Of a stretch of DNA of 64,000 nt, positions 1 through 13,789 are shown one piece after another. Both the position numbers and the translations under genes were made by a program. The first letter of the stretch is position 1. Every line of letters begins with the position of its first letter. Origin of the DNA: Cercis canadensis (taxonomy: Eukaryota > Streptophyta > Magnoliopsida > Fabales > Fabaceae). The stretch is from contig QAOA01004016.1 in NCBI GenBank assembly GCA_003255065.1, positions 253,323 through 317,322 of the forward strand. The letters are read 5' to 3'. Under the pieces are notes generated by a model. The model was not told the origin of the DNA. It saw only the letters and a program-made list of their open reading frames with translations, and did no database searches.

Positions 1-821
1 AAGTTAGGAAGTTATAATCAGAGAAAGGAGGCAGACGAGTTATCAATTCTAGACTAGACAGTTTTAGTTTTCTCTCTTGTATTTACTGGAACTTATTGAA
101 CTATGGTTTTCTTCCCTCATTGGAGCTTGAATTTCATGACCATGGAGGAGTAGAACTCTTGTAACCAAGTTAGACTTATGATTAAATTCGGTTTTGTTCT
201 TGAGATTATGTACGTAATTTGATTAAGCTTAATGCAATTTCATTTTTCATTGGATTCTGATTGTCTGGATATTTTATATGGATCATGGAGATCTTTGTGA
301 TTTATATGGATGTTTAGGTGTGAAATAGAATTTAGATTGATTAATCTTTAATTCTGTGCACGAATCCTTTGAAGAATTGCTAATTGAGGTTCGGTTTTCA
401 GATTAGCCGCTAATTGCTTAATCATTGTGATTACAAGATTAGTAATTGAATGAGGTTAATCGAATTCTAAGTGATAACTTAGTAGGAATAATTAGTCATA
501 ATTAGAGATTTCGGTTGTGATTAAACTCAATTTGCATTGCTACATTAGGACTTAATCACTCATGTTAATCTAGGATGGATCAAACCGGTTTATGGATGAA
601 TGTCTAGGTAGGTTACGTTTTAATCAACTTAATTAATCTTATTTCAATTCTGCTTTTTTACAATCTAGAAATACAATTCTGTTTTACAATCCCCTGTTTT
701 TAACTTGAAATTATTGATTACACATTGCATTCCTTGTGAGACAAATCCGGATTATGCCCTCTATTGCATTCTAATTAGGGGATTCAGTTTAATTTAATTG
801 GTTAAGTGACATTTCCAATCA
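1..821 (+). mobile_element. 3' part of an LTR (Athila-like, family C), cut by window edge
   Basis: This 821-bp non-coding stretch is similar along its length to the reverse complement of the LTR at 20,609-21,710. Shared landmarks, in the same order, are a CT-rich leader, a 'catggaggagtagaac' segment, TTAATC-rich middle sequence and a 'gcattccttg-gagac' segment near the end. It ends in CA at 820-821, where satellite sequence begins abruptly. The left end is outside the window, so solo LTR versus element end cannot be decided, and no target duplication can be checked. LTR identity is an inference from similarity. Confidence 0.6.
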
Positions 822-3800
822 GGGACGCATCAAAAAAATTCCCGAGCAAGGTAGTGTGACCCGTCAGGAAACAGTCTCATGCCAAACACAATGATCTACT
901 AGAAAAAAACTGCCAACTCAGATATAGTAACTCACCGAAAAATAATGTCGAGTAAGATACAGGTGCACACAGAAAAATATTCACGGGATATATATTGTGA
1001 CCTACCAAGAAACAGACCTATGGCAGACACAATGATCCACCAGAAAATAATGTCAAATAGGATACAGTGACCAACCAAAAAATATGGTCGGGTATGATAC
1101 AGGGATGTGCCGAAAAACAATCATGAGATAGATAGTGTGACCTGTCAGGAAACAGTCTTGTGCCAAACATAGTGATATTTTAGAAAATAGTGTCGGGTCA
1201 GATACAGTGACCCGCCTTAAAATAGTGTCGGGTACGGTATAGGGACTCGCTGAAAAACATTTTCGGGCCAAATAGTGTGACCCGCCAGGAAATATTCTCG
1301 TGCCAAATATGGTGATCCCCAAAAAAAAAATGTGTTAGTTCAGATTCAGTGACTCGCCAAAAAATAGTGCTGGGTAAGATACATGGACGTGGGGAAAAAA
1401 ATTCTTGGGACAGAGAATGTGACCAACCAGGAAACAGTCCCGTGCCAAATATAGTGATGTGCCAGAAAACTGTGTTGGGTCAGATACAGTGACCTGCTAA
1501 AAAAAGTGCCAGGTCAGATACAAGGATGCGCCGAAAAACATTCCATAACATATAGTACGTCCCAAGAAACAGTCCCATGCCAAACATAGTGATTCGCCAT
1601 AAAACAGTGTTGGTTTAGATACAGTGATGTACCAAAAAATATTGTCGAGTAAGATACAACGACACGTCGAAAAAAATTCTCAGAACAGATATTTTGACCC
1701 ATCAAATAACAGTCCCATGCCAGATACACTAATCTTCCAGAAAATAATGTTGGGTCATATACAGTGACTGCAAAAAATATTGTCGGGTTAGATAAAGGGA
1801 CATGCTGAAAAACATTCCCGACCCAAATAGTGTGGCCTGTCAGGAAACAGTTCCATGTCAGACACAGTGATCTTCCAGAAGGAAATGCCAGGTCAGATAC
1901 AATGACCTACCAAAAAATATTGCAGGGTCAGAAAGAGAGACGCTCCAAAAAGTATTTCTGGAACAAATAGTGTAACCCGCTAAGAAACAGTCTCGTGACA
2001 AACACAATGATTCGCCAAAAAATAATGCCGGTATAGATACAGTGACATGGCAAAAAATATTACTGGGTCAAATAATGTGACCCACCAAGAAATAGTCCTA
2101 TGCCAGACACAATGATCTGCCAGAAAACAATGTCGGCTCAGATATAGTGAGCTGCCAAAAAATAGTATCAGGTCAAATAGATAGATGTGTCAAAAAAATT
2201 CCCGGTCCAGATAGTGTGACTTGGTAGGAAAAAGGCCCATACCAGACATAGTGATCTTCCAGAAAATAGTGTCGGGTCAGATACAGTGACCCACCAAAAA
2301 ATAATGCCTTTTAAGATAGATGGACAAGCAAAAAAATGTTCCCAGGACAGATAGTGTGACCCACTAGGAAGTAGTCCTGTGCCAAACACAGTGATCTGCC
2401 AGAAAACAGTGGCAAATGAAATACCGTGATCAGCCAAAAAATAGTGCCAGGTTAGACAAAGGGACAAGCTGAAAAAATTCTCGGGCCAAATAGTGCTAGA
2501 CACAACGACCTTCTAGAAAGCAGTGTCGAGTTAGATACAGTGACCCGCAAAAAAATACTGCCCGGTCATAAATAGAGACACACTAAAAAAATTCCAAGGA
2601 CAAATAGTGTGACCTACAGGAAACAGTCATGTGCCAGACACAATGATCCGGCAAAAAATATTTCCGGGTCAGATAAAGGGACGCGCTAAAAAAAATTATC
2701 GGGGTAGATAATGTGACCCTCTAAGAAACAATCTCGTGCTAGACACATTGATCAGCTAGAAAATAGTGCCAGGTCAGATATAGTGTCCCACCGAAAAATA
2801 GTGTTGGGTTAGATACAGGGACGCACCGAAAAATATACTCGGGCAAGATAGTGTGACCCGCCAAGAAAAATGCTTGTACCAAACATAATGATCTTTCAAA
2901 AAATAGTGGCGGGTAGGATACAATGACCTATAGAAAAATAATGTTGGGACAGATACAGGGAAACGCCGAAAAACATTCCTAGGACGGATAGTGTGACCAA
3001 GCAAGTAAAAGTCTCCTTTAACATATAGTGATTTGCCAAAAAAATTTACCAGCTCAATCACAGTGACCTGCCAAAATATAGTGCTGGGTATGATACAAGG
3101 ATGTGCCGAAAAAAATTCTCAGGACAAATAGTGTGACATGCCAGAAAACAGTCTCATGCTAGATATAGTGATCTGCCAGAAAACATTGTCGGTTCAGATA
3201 CAGTGACCTATTGAAAAATAGTGCTGGATTATATATAGGGATGCGTTGAAAAACATTCACAAGACAGATAATGTGTACCGCCGGAAAATAATCTCGTGCC
3301 AGACACAATGATCCATAAGAAAAGAATGACGGTTTAGATATATGGACGCGCCATAGAAAATCCTCAGAACAGATAGTGTGACCCGTTAGGAAACAATCTC
3401 ATGCCAGATGCAGTGATTTACCAGAAAAGAATGTCGGGTCAAATATATTGACCCACCAAAAAATAATTCCTAGTCAGATATAAGGACGCACCAAAAAATG
3501 TTTCTGGGATAGATAGTGTGACCCACTAGGAAATAGTCCCGTGCCAGACACAGTGATCTGCCAAAAAATAGTGTCTAGTCAGATATAGTGACCCTCCAAA
3601 AAATAATGCTATGTTAGATAAAGTCACGCGACAAAAAAGATTCCTAGGATAGATAATGTTACCCATAAGGAAACAGTCCCGTGCTAGACACAGTGATCCA
3701 ACAGAAAATATTGCCAGTTTAGATATAGTGACGGGACAAAAAATATTGTTGGGCCAGAAAAACGGACACGCCAAAAAAAATTCTTGGGGCAGATATTGTG

Positions 3801-5532
3801 ACCCGTCAAGAAACAGTCCCGTGCTAGAGAAAGTGATATGCTAGAAAATTGTGCTGGGTTAGATATAGTTACCTGCCAAAAAATGTGTCAGGTCAGATCA
3901 AAGGACGCGCCAAAAAATATTCCCAGGACATATAATGTGTACTGCCAAGAAACAGTCCCAGGCCAGACACAATGATCCATCAAAAAAGAGTGCCAATTTA
4001 GATACAGTGACCCGACAAAAAATATTGTTAGGTCAGATACTGGGACGCACAGCAGAAAATTCTCAGAATATATAGTAGGACCTGTCAGGAAACAATCTCG
4101 TGCTAGATACAGTGATATGCCAAAAAAAAGTGTTGGGTCATATACAGTTACCCACCAGAAAATAGTGCTAGGTAAGATACAGTGACCTGCCAAAAAATAG
4201 TGCCGAGTCATATACTGGGAGGCGCCGAAAAACATTCACAGGACAGATATTGTGATCCTCCAGGAAACAGTCTCGTGTAACATAAATTGATATGCCCAAA
4301 AATAGTATTGGGTCAGATACATTAACCCGCCGAAAAATAGTATTGGGTCAAATTTAGGGATGTGCCAAAAAAGATTCTATGGACAGATACTGTGACCAGC
4401 TTGGAAACAGTCTCGTGCTACATATAGTGATATGCCAAAAAACAATGTCGGGTCAAATACAATGTGACATGCTAAAAAATAATGCTGGGTAAGATACTTG
4501 GAAGCGCCGAAAAAAATTCTCGGGACAAATAGTGTGACCTGCTGGAAATAGTCTCCTGCCAGATATAGTGCTCTACCAAAAAATAGTGCTGGGTAAGATA
4601 CAGGGACGCACTAAAAAAAATTCTCAGGATTAATAATGTGACCTGCCAGGAAATAGTCCCGTGCCGGATACAGTGACTTGCTAGAAAATAATGCTAGGTC
4701 AAATACAGTGACCCGCTGAAAAATATTGTCGGGTAAGATACAAGGACGCACCAAAAAAAATATCAGAATAGGTAGTGTGACTCGCAAGGAAACAGTCGCA
4801 TGCCAGATACAGTGACTCGTTGAAAAATAGTGTCGGGTCATATACAGGGACATGCAGAAAAACATTTTCGAGCCATATAGTATGACTTGCCAGGAAATAG
4901 TCCCATGCCAAATTTAGTGATCCGCCAAAAAATAGTACTGAGTCAAATATAGTAACCCGTTGACAAATTGTGCCGGGTCATATACAGGGAAACACAAAAA
5001 AAATTCTGGGTTAGATAGTGTGACCCGCCTAGAAATAGTCCCTTACTAGATTCAGTTATCCGTCAGAAAAAAAAAAAGTGTCGAGTTTGATACGGTGACC
5101 TGCCAAAAAATAGTACTAGGTATGATACAAATAATGTGTCTCACCAGGAAACAATGTGGTGCCAGATACAGTGATCAGCCAAAAAATTGGGTCGGTTTAG
5201 ATACAATGACACACTAAAAAACGTATCTGGTCAAATACAGGGATGTTGCAAAAAACACTCTCATAAGAGATATTGTTGGGACAAATAAAGGGATGTGCCG
5301 AAAAATATTCTTAAGATAGATAGTGTGACCAGCCAAAACCAATCCCGTGCCAGATATAGTGATCTTCCAGAAAATAGTGCCTTGTCAGATACAATGACTC
5401 GTCAAAAAATAATTTCTAGTCAGATACAGGGACGCGCCGAAAAACATTCTTAGATTAAATAATGTTACCGACCAGGAAACATCCTTGTGCTAGACACAGT
5501 GATCCGCTAGAAAATAGTGTCGAGTCAAATAT
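822..5532. repeat. Satellite array I, 35-bp monomers in a 140-bp higher-order unit
   Basis: The whole interval is a tandem array. Each monomer is about 35 bp and built on 'cagatacagtgacccgcc' followed by an A-rich run and a 'tagtgccgggt'-like end. Four monomer types alternate. One has 'agatagtgtgaccc' and 'ggaaacagtcccgtgc'; the next has 'cagtgatccgccagaaaa'; the third has 'cagtgacccgccaaaaaa'; the fourth has 'cagggacgcgccgaaaaa' and 'cattcccggg'. The tag 'tagtgtga' recurs at 1,133 and 1,273, exactly 140 bp apart. Monomers diverge substantially and some cycles lack a monomer, so the array is old. No gene is present; long minus-strand frames here are by-products of the low stop content of the monomer. 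Confidence 0.95.
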
Positions 5533-6730
5533 TGACGGGTGCCGAACCATACAAAATTATAATACTAATTGCAACAGATGTGTAATATAGGATGCAACCA
5601 GTGTCGTCTCCCAAGGATTTACTAGAACACATCAATTTAATTAGGACTTAATGTAAACAAAATGGGGGGTTGAGTTTGAATGCAATATGTAAGTAATCAC
5701 TGCAGAAACAAAATGAAGGTAGATCAAATTGTAAGAATGTAATCAATCCAAGCAGGCAACAGAACGTAGTTAATCCATCATTGTTCCCTAAAGATAATCT
5801 AAATCTGATTTAACCTTTGGTTGAATGTTACCTGGAACCCCTAATAGTAACACTCAGAATTCATACTGAATACCATTTAGGATTTAATTAATCTAAGAAT
5901 TAAGACTCTAGGCAACCACACTATATCAATAAGTCCTGATTAATTTAAGAACCGAATTACCAAGATAACAATACATCAAAGACCTTTAATGAATGATTTA
6001 CAACTTGATTACTGTGATGAACACAATCAACCTACTAAATTCATCCAAGTTATGCAATAAGAATAGGAAAATCAAACTGAATGAAATCAAACCGGATTAT
6101 GAAGAATATGAACTCTAAATTAACATGGTTGGCTCCTCTTGAATTGATTACAGCAGAACTTAGCCCTCCATGGAAGGCTTAAAACACAAAAAAAAGTCTT
6201 AGTAGAATTACAGCAGCAGGAAGAGATAGATCCTCATTTTTCTCAACCTCTAAGAATATATACTAGTTGCCTTCTCTAGGTTTCCTAATTACAAAATAAT
6301 CCTAATTTCCTAAACCCTAATGGTAAACATGGGACTAAGCCCAATGACATGTTTGCTGGCCCAATCTACAGGTGCTGGCCCAATAAGCAGGCCTAAGTCA
6401 ATGTTGGACAGGTGCATAAATTCTAGACTATTTTCATGAAAAATTCAGCTGTCCGAAAGCGAGAATCAACTTCTGAGCTCTGCATATAAAATGTAGCATT
6501 TTCTCTCAGCTTTCCTACAAAACTAAAAGCACATCAATTGGACAACTGTAGCTCAAGATATAGTGAAAAAAGTAAACAGTGGCAGAAATCACCAATTATG
6601 CAATAAAATTCTATAAGCACAAACAAGTCCAAATCTACTCAATATATCTATAAGCTATCAAAATCAGTAGAAATACACACTAAAAGACTAAGTATAAGAG
6701 AAACAAGTATTATAAAATAATGTCTTATCA
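5533..6730 (-). mobile_element. Solo LTR, family B, in satellite
   Basis: Read on the minus strand this 1,198-bp unit starts TGATAAGACA and ends GGCACCCGTCA, giving TG...CA termini. It is flanked by the perfect 5-bp target duplication AATAT (5,528-5,532 and 6,731-6,735), and satellite resumes on both sides. Similar copies lie at 28,468-29,750 and 52,559-53,850. No internal domain, primer-binding site or polypurine tract accompanies it, so it is a solo LTR left by LTR-LTR recombination. The segment near its end ('gagacgacactggt') resembles the corresponding part of the Athila-type LTRs here, so a gypsy origin is inferred. Confidence 0.93.
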
Positions 6731-9700
6731 AATATAGTGGCCCTTTGAAAGATAGTGTCAAGTCAGATACAATGACGTGCTGAAAAATATTCTCAGGCCA
6801 GACAGTGTGACTCGCCAGGAAATAGTCCCTCCCATGTCAGACAATGTGATCCGCCAAAAAAAATGTGCCGGTTCAAATACAATGATCCGCAAAAAAATAG
6901 TTCTGGGAAAGATACATGGATGCGCCGAAAAACATTCCCGAGATAGATAATGTGACCCGCCAGGGAACAGACCTGTGCCAGACACAGTGATCTGCCAGAA
7001 AAAAAAAAAAAAAAGTGCCGGTTTAGATACAGTGACCCATTGAACAATAGTGCTGGGACATATACAAGGACGCAACAAAAATATTCCTGGGCCAGGATAC
7101 ATACCTGTACATGGTCAGATCAAGTGATCCGCCAAAAAATAGTACATGGTCAGATTTAGTGACCTGCTAAAAAATAGTGCCGAGTCAGATAGATGGACGT
7201 GCCGAAAAAAATTCTCGATACAAATAGTGTGAGCCTCCAAGAAAGAGGCTCATACAGTGATTTGTCAAAAAATTATGCCTGTTTAGATATAGTGACTTGC
7301 AAAAAAAATAGTGTTGGGTAAGATATAGGGACACAGAAAAACATTCCTGGGATAGATTGTGAGACCCGCCAAGATACATACCTGTACTAGACACAGTGAT
7401 CTGTCAAAAAATATTGCCTATTCAGATACAGTGACGTGTTGAAAAAATTCTCGAGATAGATTATGTGACCTACGAGGAAACAGTCCTGTGCCAGATATAG
7501 TGATTTGCCTGAAAATAGTTCCAGGTTAGATAAAGTCACCCGCTGAAAAATATTGTCGGGTCAGGTATAAGGACGCGCCAAAAAAAAATCTAAGAATAGA
7601 TAGTGTGACCTACAAGGAAATAGTCCCGTGCCAGATACAGTGACCCATTGAAAAATAGTGTCGGGTCATATACAAGGACACGTAAAAAAATTCTCGAGCC
7701 AGATAGTATGACAGGCCAGGAAATAGTCCAATGATCCGTCAGAAAATAGTACTGGGTCAGATATAGTAACCCGTTACTGCCAGGTCATATATAGGGAAAC
7801 ACACAAAAATTCCTGGACAGAAAGTGTGACCCGTCAAAAATAGTCCCATGCCAATCATAGTGATCTTCCAGAAAATAGTGCCGAATCAGATACAGTGACC
7901 CCCCCTAAAAAAATAGTGTCGAGTAGGATACAGGGATGTGCCGAAAAACATTTTTGAGACAAAAAGTGTGACCTACTAGGAAATAGTCTTGTGCTAGAAA
8001 CAATTATCTGCTAGAAAATAGTGCCGGTTCTAATACAGGTACACACCGAAAAATATTTCTTTTTCAGACGTAGGGACACGTAAAAAAAAATTCCAAGATC
8101 TGCCAGAAAAAACGTGTCTAATCAGATAGAGTGGCCATATAAAAATAGTTCTAGGTAAGATAAAGCGACGCACCGAAAAACATTCCTGGCCCAGATAGTG
8201 TGACCCGCCAGGAAACAGTTCCGTGCTAAATATAGTGATCTGCCAAAAAACAGTGCCGATTTAGATTTAGTGACTCGCAGAAAAATATTGCCGAGTCAAA
8301 TCAAGGGATGCGCCGAAAAGCATTCTCAAGAAAGATAGTGTGACCCACCACGAAACAGTCCAATGTCAAACATTGTGATCTACCAAAAGCAAATGCTGAT
8401 TCCGATATAGTGAGCTACAAAAAAATAGTGTCGGGTAAGATACAGGGACATTTAGAAAAACCTTCTCGGAATACATAGTGTGACCCACCAGGAAACATAC
8501 CTAAACCAGACACATTAATCCGTCAGAAAATAGTGCCGGTTCAGATACAATGACCCGCCAAAAAATATGGCCGGGTAGGATACAGGGACACGCTGAAAAA
8601 TTCTCAAGACAGATAGTGTGACCCACGAGGAAACAGTCCTGTGCCAAATACAATGATATGGCAGGAAATAGTGCCAGGTTAGATACAGTGACTCACCAAA
8701 AAAATTTCTAGGCCACATAGCATCACCAGACAGGACATAGTGTTGTGCTAGACACAACAATCAGCCAGAAAATGGTGTTGGGTCAAATACAGTGACCCAT
8801 TGAAAAATATTTTCAAGTCATACACAGGGACACGCTGAAAAACATTCTTGGGCTAGATAGTGAGACCTTCCATGAAACAGTCCCATTCCAAATTCAGTGA
8901 TCCACAAGAAAAAAGTGTCGGGTCAAATAAACTGACCCATTGAAGAATAATGCCAGGTCAGATATAGGGACTCGCCGAAAAACATGCCTGGGACAGATAG
9001 TGTGACCCTCCATGAAACAATCTAGTGTCAGACATAATGATCCGCCAGAAAATAATTCTGGTTCAAATACAATGACCTGCCGAAATATATTGTCGGATTA
9101 GATATAAGGACGTGTCGAAAAAAAATCTCAAAACAAATAGTGTTAACCGCCAAGAAACAGTCTTGTGCCAAATACGGTGACCCGTTGAAAAATATTGCGA
9201 GTTATATACAGGAACACATTCAAAAACATTCCCAGGCAAGATAGTGTGACCCGCTAGGAAACAGTCTCGTGCCTAATATATTGATCCACCAAAAAATAGT
9301 ATCGGTTCAGATATAGTGACTCGCCGAAAAATATTGCTGAGTCAGATGAAGGGACGCGCCGAAAAATATTCTCGGGAAAGATAATGTGACCCGCCAAGAA
9401 ACATTCCAATGTCAGACACTGTGATCTGCCAAAAGCAAGTGCTGATTCCGATATAGTGACCTACAAAAAAATAGTGTCGGGTAAGATACAGGGATGTGTA
9501 GAAAAACCTTCTCAGAATAGATAGTGTGACCCGCCAAGAAACATACCTAAACCAGACACATTGATCCGTCAGAAAATAGTGCCGGTTCAGATACAATGAC
9601 CCCCAAAATATATAGCTGGGTAAGATATAGGGACGTGCTGAAAAAATTCTCGAGACAGATAGTGTGACCTACGAGCAAACAGTCCCATGCCAAATACAAT

Positions 9701-11128
9701 GATATGCCAGAAAATAGTGCCAGGTTAGATACAGTGACCCCCAAAAAAATTTCTAGGCCACATAGTGTCACCAGCCAGGACATAGTGCTGTGCCAGACAC
9801 AACAATCAGCTAGAAAATGATGCCGGGTCAAATACAGTGACCCGTTGAAAAATATTTTCAAGTCATATATAGGGACACGCTAAAAAACATTCTTGGGCTA
9901 GATAGTGAGACCTTCCAGGAAACAGTGCCATTCCAAATTCAGTGATCCACTAGAAAAAATGTCGGGTCAAATAAATTGACCCGCTGAAGAATAATGCCAG
10001 GTTAGATACAGGGACTCGCCGAAAAACATGCCCAGGACAGATAGTCTGACCCTCCAGGAAACAATCTAGTGTCAGACATAGTGATCCGCCAGAAAATAGT
10101 TCTGGTTCAAATACAATGACCTGCCGAAATATATTGTCGTATTAGATAGAAGGACGTGTCGAAAAAAAATCTCAAAACAGATAGTGTTACTCGCCAAGAA
10201 ACAGTCTTGTGCCAAATACGGTGACCCGTTGAAAAATATTACGGATTATATACAGAGACACATTGAAAAACATTCCCAGGCCAGATCGTGTGATCTGCCA
10301 AGAAACAGTCCCGTGCCAAATATAGTGATCCACTAGAAAATAGTGTCGGTTCAGATACAGTGACTTGCCGAAAAATATTGCTGAGTAAGATGAAGGGACG
10401 CGCCCAAAAACATTATTGGGAAAGATAGTGTGACTCGCCAAGTAATAGTCCAATGTCAGACACTGTGATCTGCCAAAAACAAGTGCTGATTCCGATATAG
10501 TGACCTACAAAAAAATAGTGTCGGGTAAGATATAGGGATGCTTAGAAAAACCTTCTCAGAATAGATAGTGTGACCTGCCAGGAAACATACCTAAACCAGA
10601 CACAATGATCCGCTGGAAAATAGTGCTGGTTCAGATTCTATGACTCGCCGAAAAATATGGCGGAGTAAGATACAAGGACTTGCTAAAAAAATTCTCGAGC
10701 TAAATAGTGTCACTTGCGAGGAAACAGTCCCGAGCTAGATACAATGATTTGCCAGAAAATAATGCTGGGCCAGATACAGTGACCTGACAAAAAATAATGC
10801 CTGACCAAATACAGGGACACGCCGAAAAAAATTCTTAGGCCAAATAGTGTAACTGGCCAGAAACAATCTTGTGCCAGACACCAATAGCCGCCGAAAAACA
10901 ATGTCGAGTTAGATACAATGACCCATTGAAAAATAGTTTTGGGTCATATACAGGGACATGCTGAGAGACATTCCCGGGCTAGAGAGTGTAATCCCCCAAG
11001 AAATAGTCCCAGGCCAAGTTCAAAGATCTGCAGAAATAAGTGCCAGATATTGTAATCTGCCATAAAATAGTGCATGGCTAGATTTAGTGACCTGCCAAAA
11101 ATTAGTGCTGGGTCATATACATGGATGC
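6731..11128. repeat. Satellite array II, 35-bp monomers
   Basis: This continues the array interrupted by the solo LTR on its left, with the same four-monomer 140-bp organisation. Short homopolymer expansions occur inside monomers, such as an A run of about 16 near 7,000. From about 8,262 the array also shows a longer period, annotated separately. It ends where the solo LTR at 11,129 begins. No coding or RNA gene signal is seen. Confidence 0.95.
8262..11030. repeat. Long higher-order repeat of about 1,045 bp (about 2.6 copies)
   Basis: Inside array II a long block recurs with its private variants. The tag 'tgctgat' in the context 'caag-tgctgattccg' lies at 8,394, 9,440 and 10,484, offsets of 1,046 and 1,044 bp. 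Each is followed in order by the same unusual monomers: one with 'aaaaaccttctc', one with 'aaacatacctaaaccagac', and (in copies 1 and 2) one with 'ttctaggccacatag' and 'acaacaatcagc'. Thirty 35-bp monomers would give 1,050 bp, so the block is about 30 monomers with small deletions. Copy boundaries are approximate; the third copy is more divergent and fades near 11,030. Confidence 0.85.
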
Positions 11129-12554
11129 TGATGAGCTACCGAGGCTCTGCAAATTAGTGAAAGTTTAAAATCGGTTTACCAAAGCTACTTGTAGCATAAG
11201 GCAACAACACCAAGTCGAACCAAAGGATTACTCTAATTAGTGAATCAGATTTAGGAACATATAAACAGGGGGGTTTTGTTTTGTTGAAGTGATCAACAGA
11301 CAATGATTAAAAGTGGTAAACCTTAAGGAAAGCAAACAATCCAAGTCTAACTAATTCTGATTTTAATCCATCCTTGATTTCAAAGAATCCATTCAATTAT
11401 TAACCTAGTTCTTGGCCTTAGAACACATCAAGAAGCCTCTCAGTGCTCTATGGATATCCACTAGTTAAGCAACCAGAATTCGGATCAAGTAAGACTAAAT
11501 GAATTAAGCACTCATTCAAATCCAGTTTTACCTAAGTCCAGAATCTAGCCAAGGGTAAACAATTAGTCCAAAAGCTTAGAAACATTGATTAACCTTTAAT
11601 TTCCTCTTTTATCACATGTAATTAAGCAATCAACACATGAAAATCCAAATCCAAATTTAAGCAATTCAAACAGAATATTTCAGAGGAAAGAAAGAAGTAG
11701 ATTAACCACTAAATGAATAACAATCAAAGCATAATCTCATAATTAATAATCAAAACAGCCAAAACCTGGATTGATTTAAGTATTCAGCCCTCCATCAACA
11801 AGAGGAACAAAATTTACAAAGAACTTAGAGAGAAAACTTAGAGATTAAGAAAACAAGAAAAGCTGTCTACAAAATATCCTAATACAATTTCGGCTGCCTC
11901 CTTCTAAGCATATAAACCTCCAAAAATACATGCACACCCAAACTTCCCTTAGGGCACACTTATTCCCATGGGCCTTACCTTTCATTGGGCTTTGGTTTGG
12001 GCTCAATTAGACTTGTAATGAAGAAGTTAGGCCCATTTAAGTGCCAACAGGTCTCTGGAACCATCATCCAACTTCAATAGGAAATAAGACCATCTAAACT
12101 ATACCATTTGGTGAACCGGTCTTCATAACAATTGAAGCTCTGCGTCTTAGATTTCCAATGGGACCATTTTCAAGTCCATACGACACCTACAGCTCAAGTT
12201 ATGTTCCAAACACTGCATGCGGGTCAGGATCCTACGACAGCATCTATTCTCTGGCTTCTAGGCTACATATGACAAGCTAAACGTCCGAATTAGACTTGGG
12301 GCTCTGAATCAATGTTCTAGATCTTTCTCTTAGCTTTCCTACAAGGTAAGATTCAAAGTTATTAGATGTCTAGAACTCAAGTTATTGCTGAAAAATAGAG
12401 AGTGCATAAAATGCCCAACATTGCTGAAAAATACATTTAGGCCCAATTGTATCCAAACTCATGAAATGTGGCCTAAGCCCACTCAATTCAGCCCAAAAGA
12501 GGTTTAAAAGAATAAATATGAGGGTTAACTACTGTAAGAAAAGTGTGTTCATCA
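11129..12554 (-). mobile_element. Solo LTR, family A, in satellite
   Basis: This 1,426-bp unit is the reverse complement of the LTRs of the elements at 27,376-49,784 and 30,822-41,352. On the minus strand it begins TGATGAACACAC and ends in GCTCATCA. The flanks are GATGC (11,124-11,128) and GACGC (12,555-12,559), a 5-bp target duplication with one transition; GACGC matches the satellite consensus at that position. Satellite continues on both sides and no internal domain is present. Confidence 0.92.
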
Positions 12555-13789
12555 GACGCTCAGAAATAAATTCCTAGCACCGATAGTATGATCCGCCAGG
12601 AAACAGTCCCATGTTAGATACAGTGATCAGCTAGAAAACTAGACTGGTTTAGATATAGTGACACACACAAAAAAAAAAAGTATTGGGTCAGATACAGGGA
12701 CATGCCAAAAAACATTCCCTGGATAGATAGTGTATCCCGCTAGGAAATATTGTTGTGCCAGACACAATGATCTGCTAGAAACTAATGCTAGTTTAGATAC
12801 AGTGACTCGCTGAAAAATATTGTCGAGAAAGATAAAGGCACACGCCGAAAAAATTCTCAAGACAGATAGTGTGACCAGCCAAAAACAGTCTCGTGCCTGA
12901 TATAGTGATATGCCATAAAACAATGCCTTGTTAGATACAGTGACCCGTCGAAAAATATTTCCTGGTCAGATACAGGGACGCGACAAAAAACATTCTCAGA
13001 TTAAATAATGTTATCGACCAAGAAACATCCCCGTGCCAGACACAATGATCCGCTAGAAAATGGTGTTGAGTGAAATACAGTGGCCTTTTGAAAAATAGTG
13101 CCAGGTCAGATACAACAATGTGCCGAAAAACATTCTCGGACCAAACAGTGTGGCCCGCCAGGAAATAGTCCCATGTCAGACACTGTGATCCTCTAGAAAA
13201 AATGTGTCGGTTGAGATACAATGACCCGCAAAAAAAAAGTTTTGGTTGAGATATAAGGACGTGCCAAAAAATATTCCCGGGCCAGATAGTGTTACCCGTT
13301 AGGAAACAATCTCATGCTAGACACAGTGATATTCTGGAAAATAGTGTCGAGTCAGATACAGTGATATGCCAAAAAATAGTGTTGGATCAGATATAGGGAC
13401 GTGTCAAAAAACATTCCTGGACCAGATAGTGTGACCGGCCAAGAAACAGTCCCACGCCAGATACAGTGATCCACCAGAAAATAGTGTCAAGTCAAATACA
13501 GTAGCCCGTTTAAAAATAATGTTAGGTCAGATACATGGACGCACCAAAAAATATTCCCGAGCAATATTGTGTGACCTACCAAGAAAAACTCCAGTGCCAA
13601 ACACAGTGATTTGCTAGAAAAAAGTGCCGGTTTAGATACGGTGACCCGCAGAAAAATAATGTCGGGTAAGATATAGGGATGCGCAGAAAAACATTCCTGA
13701 GGTAGATAATTTGACCCACCAGGAAACAAACCTGTGCCAGACATAGTTACCCACCGAAAAGTGCTAATACAAATACAGTGACCCACAAG
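12555..13789. repeat. Satellite array III, 35-bp monomers
   Basis: This resumes the left-hand array after the family A solo LTR, with the same alternating monomer types. It ends abruptly at about 13,790 inside a 'cagtgacccac' monomer, where minus-strand integrase sequence begins. The junction has no LTR, so it is a truncation or deletion breakpoint, not a clean insertion end. Confidence 0.93.

Noticed and set aside
822..5532. CRISPR-like regular short repeats
   Set aside because: The repeats are contiguous and related to each other; there are no unique spacers. The context is a plant genome.
932..13221. Dozens of minus-strand open frames of 60-115 codons with recurring strings such as SLYLTRHYFL and GSHYL
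   Set aside because: They are translations of the 35-bp satellite. Three monomers make 105 bp, so one frame repeats every 35 residues, and the minus strand has few stop triplets. Many overlapping frames, no consistent start and neutral-looking divergence argue against a protein.
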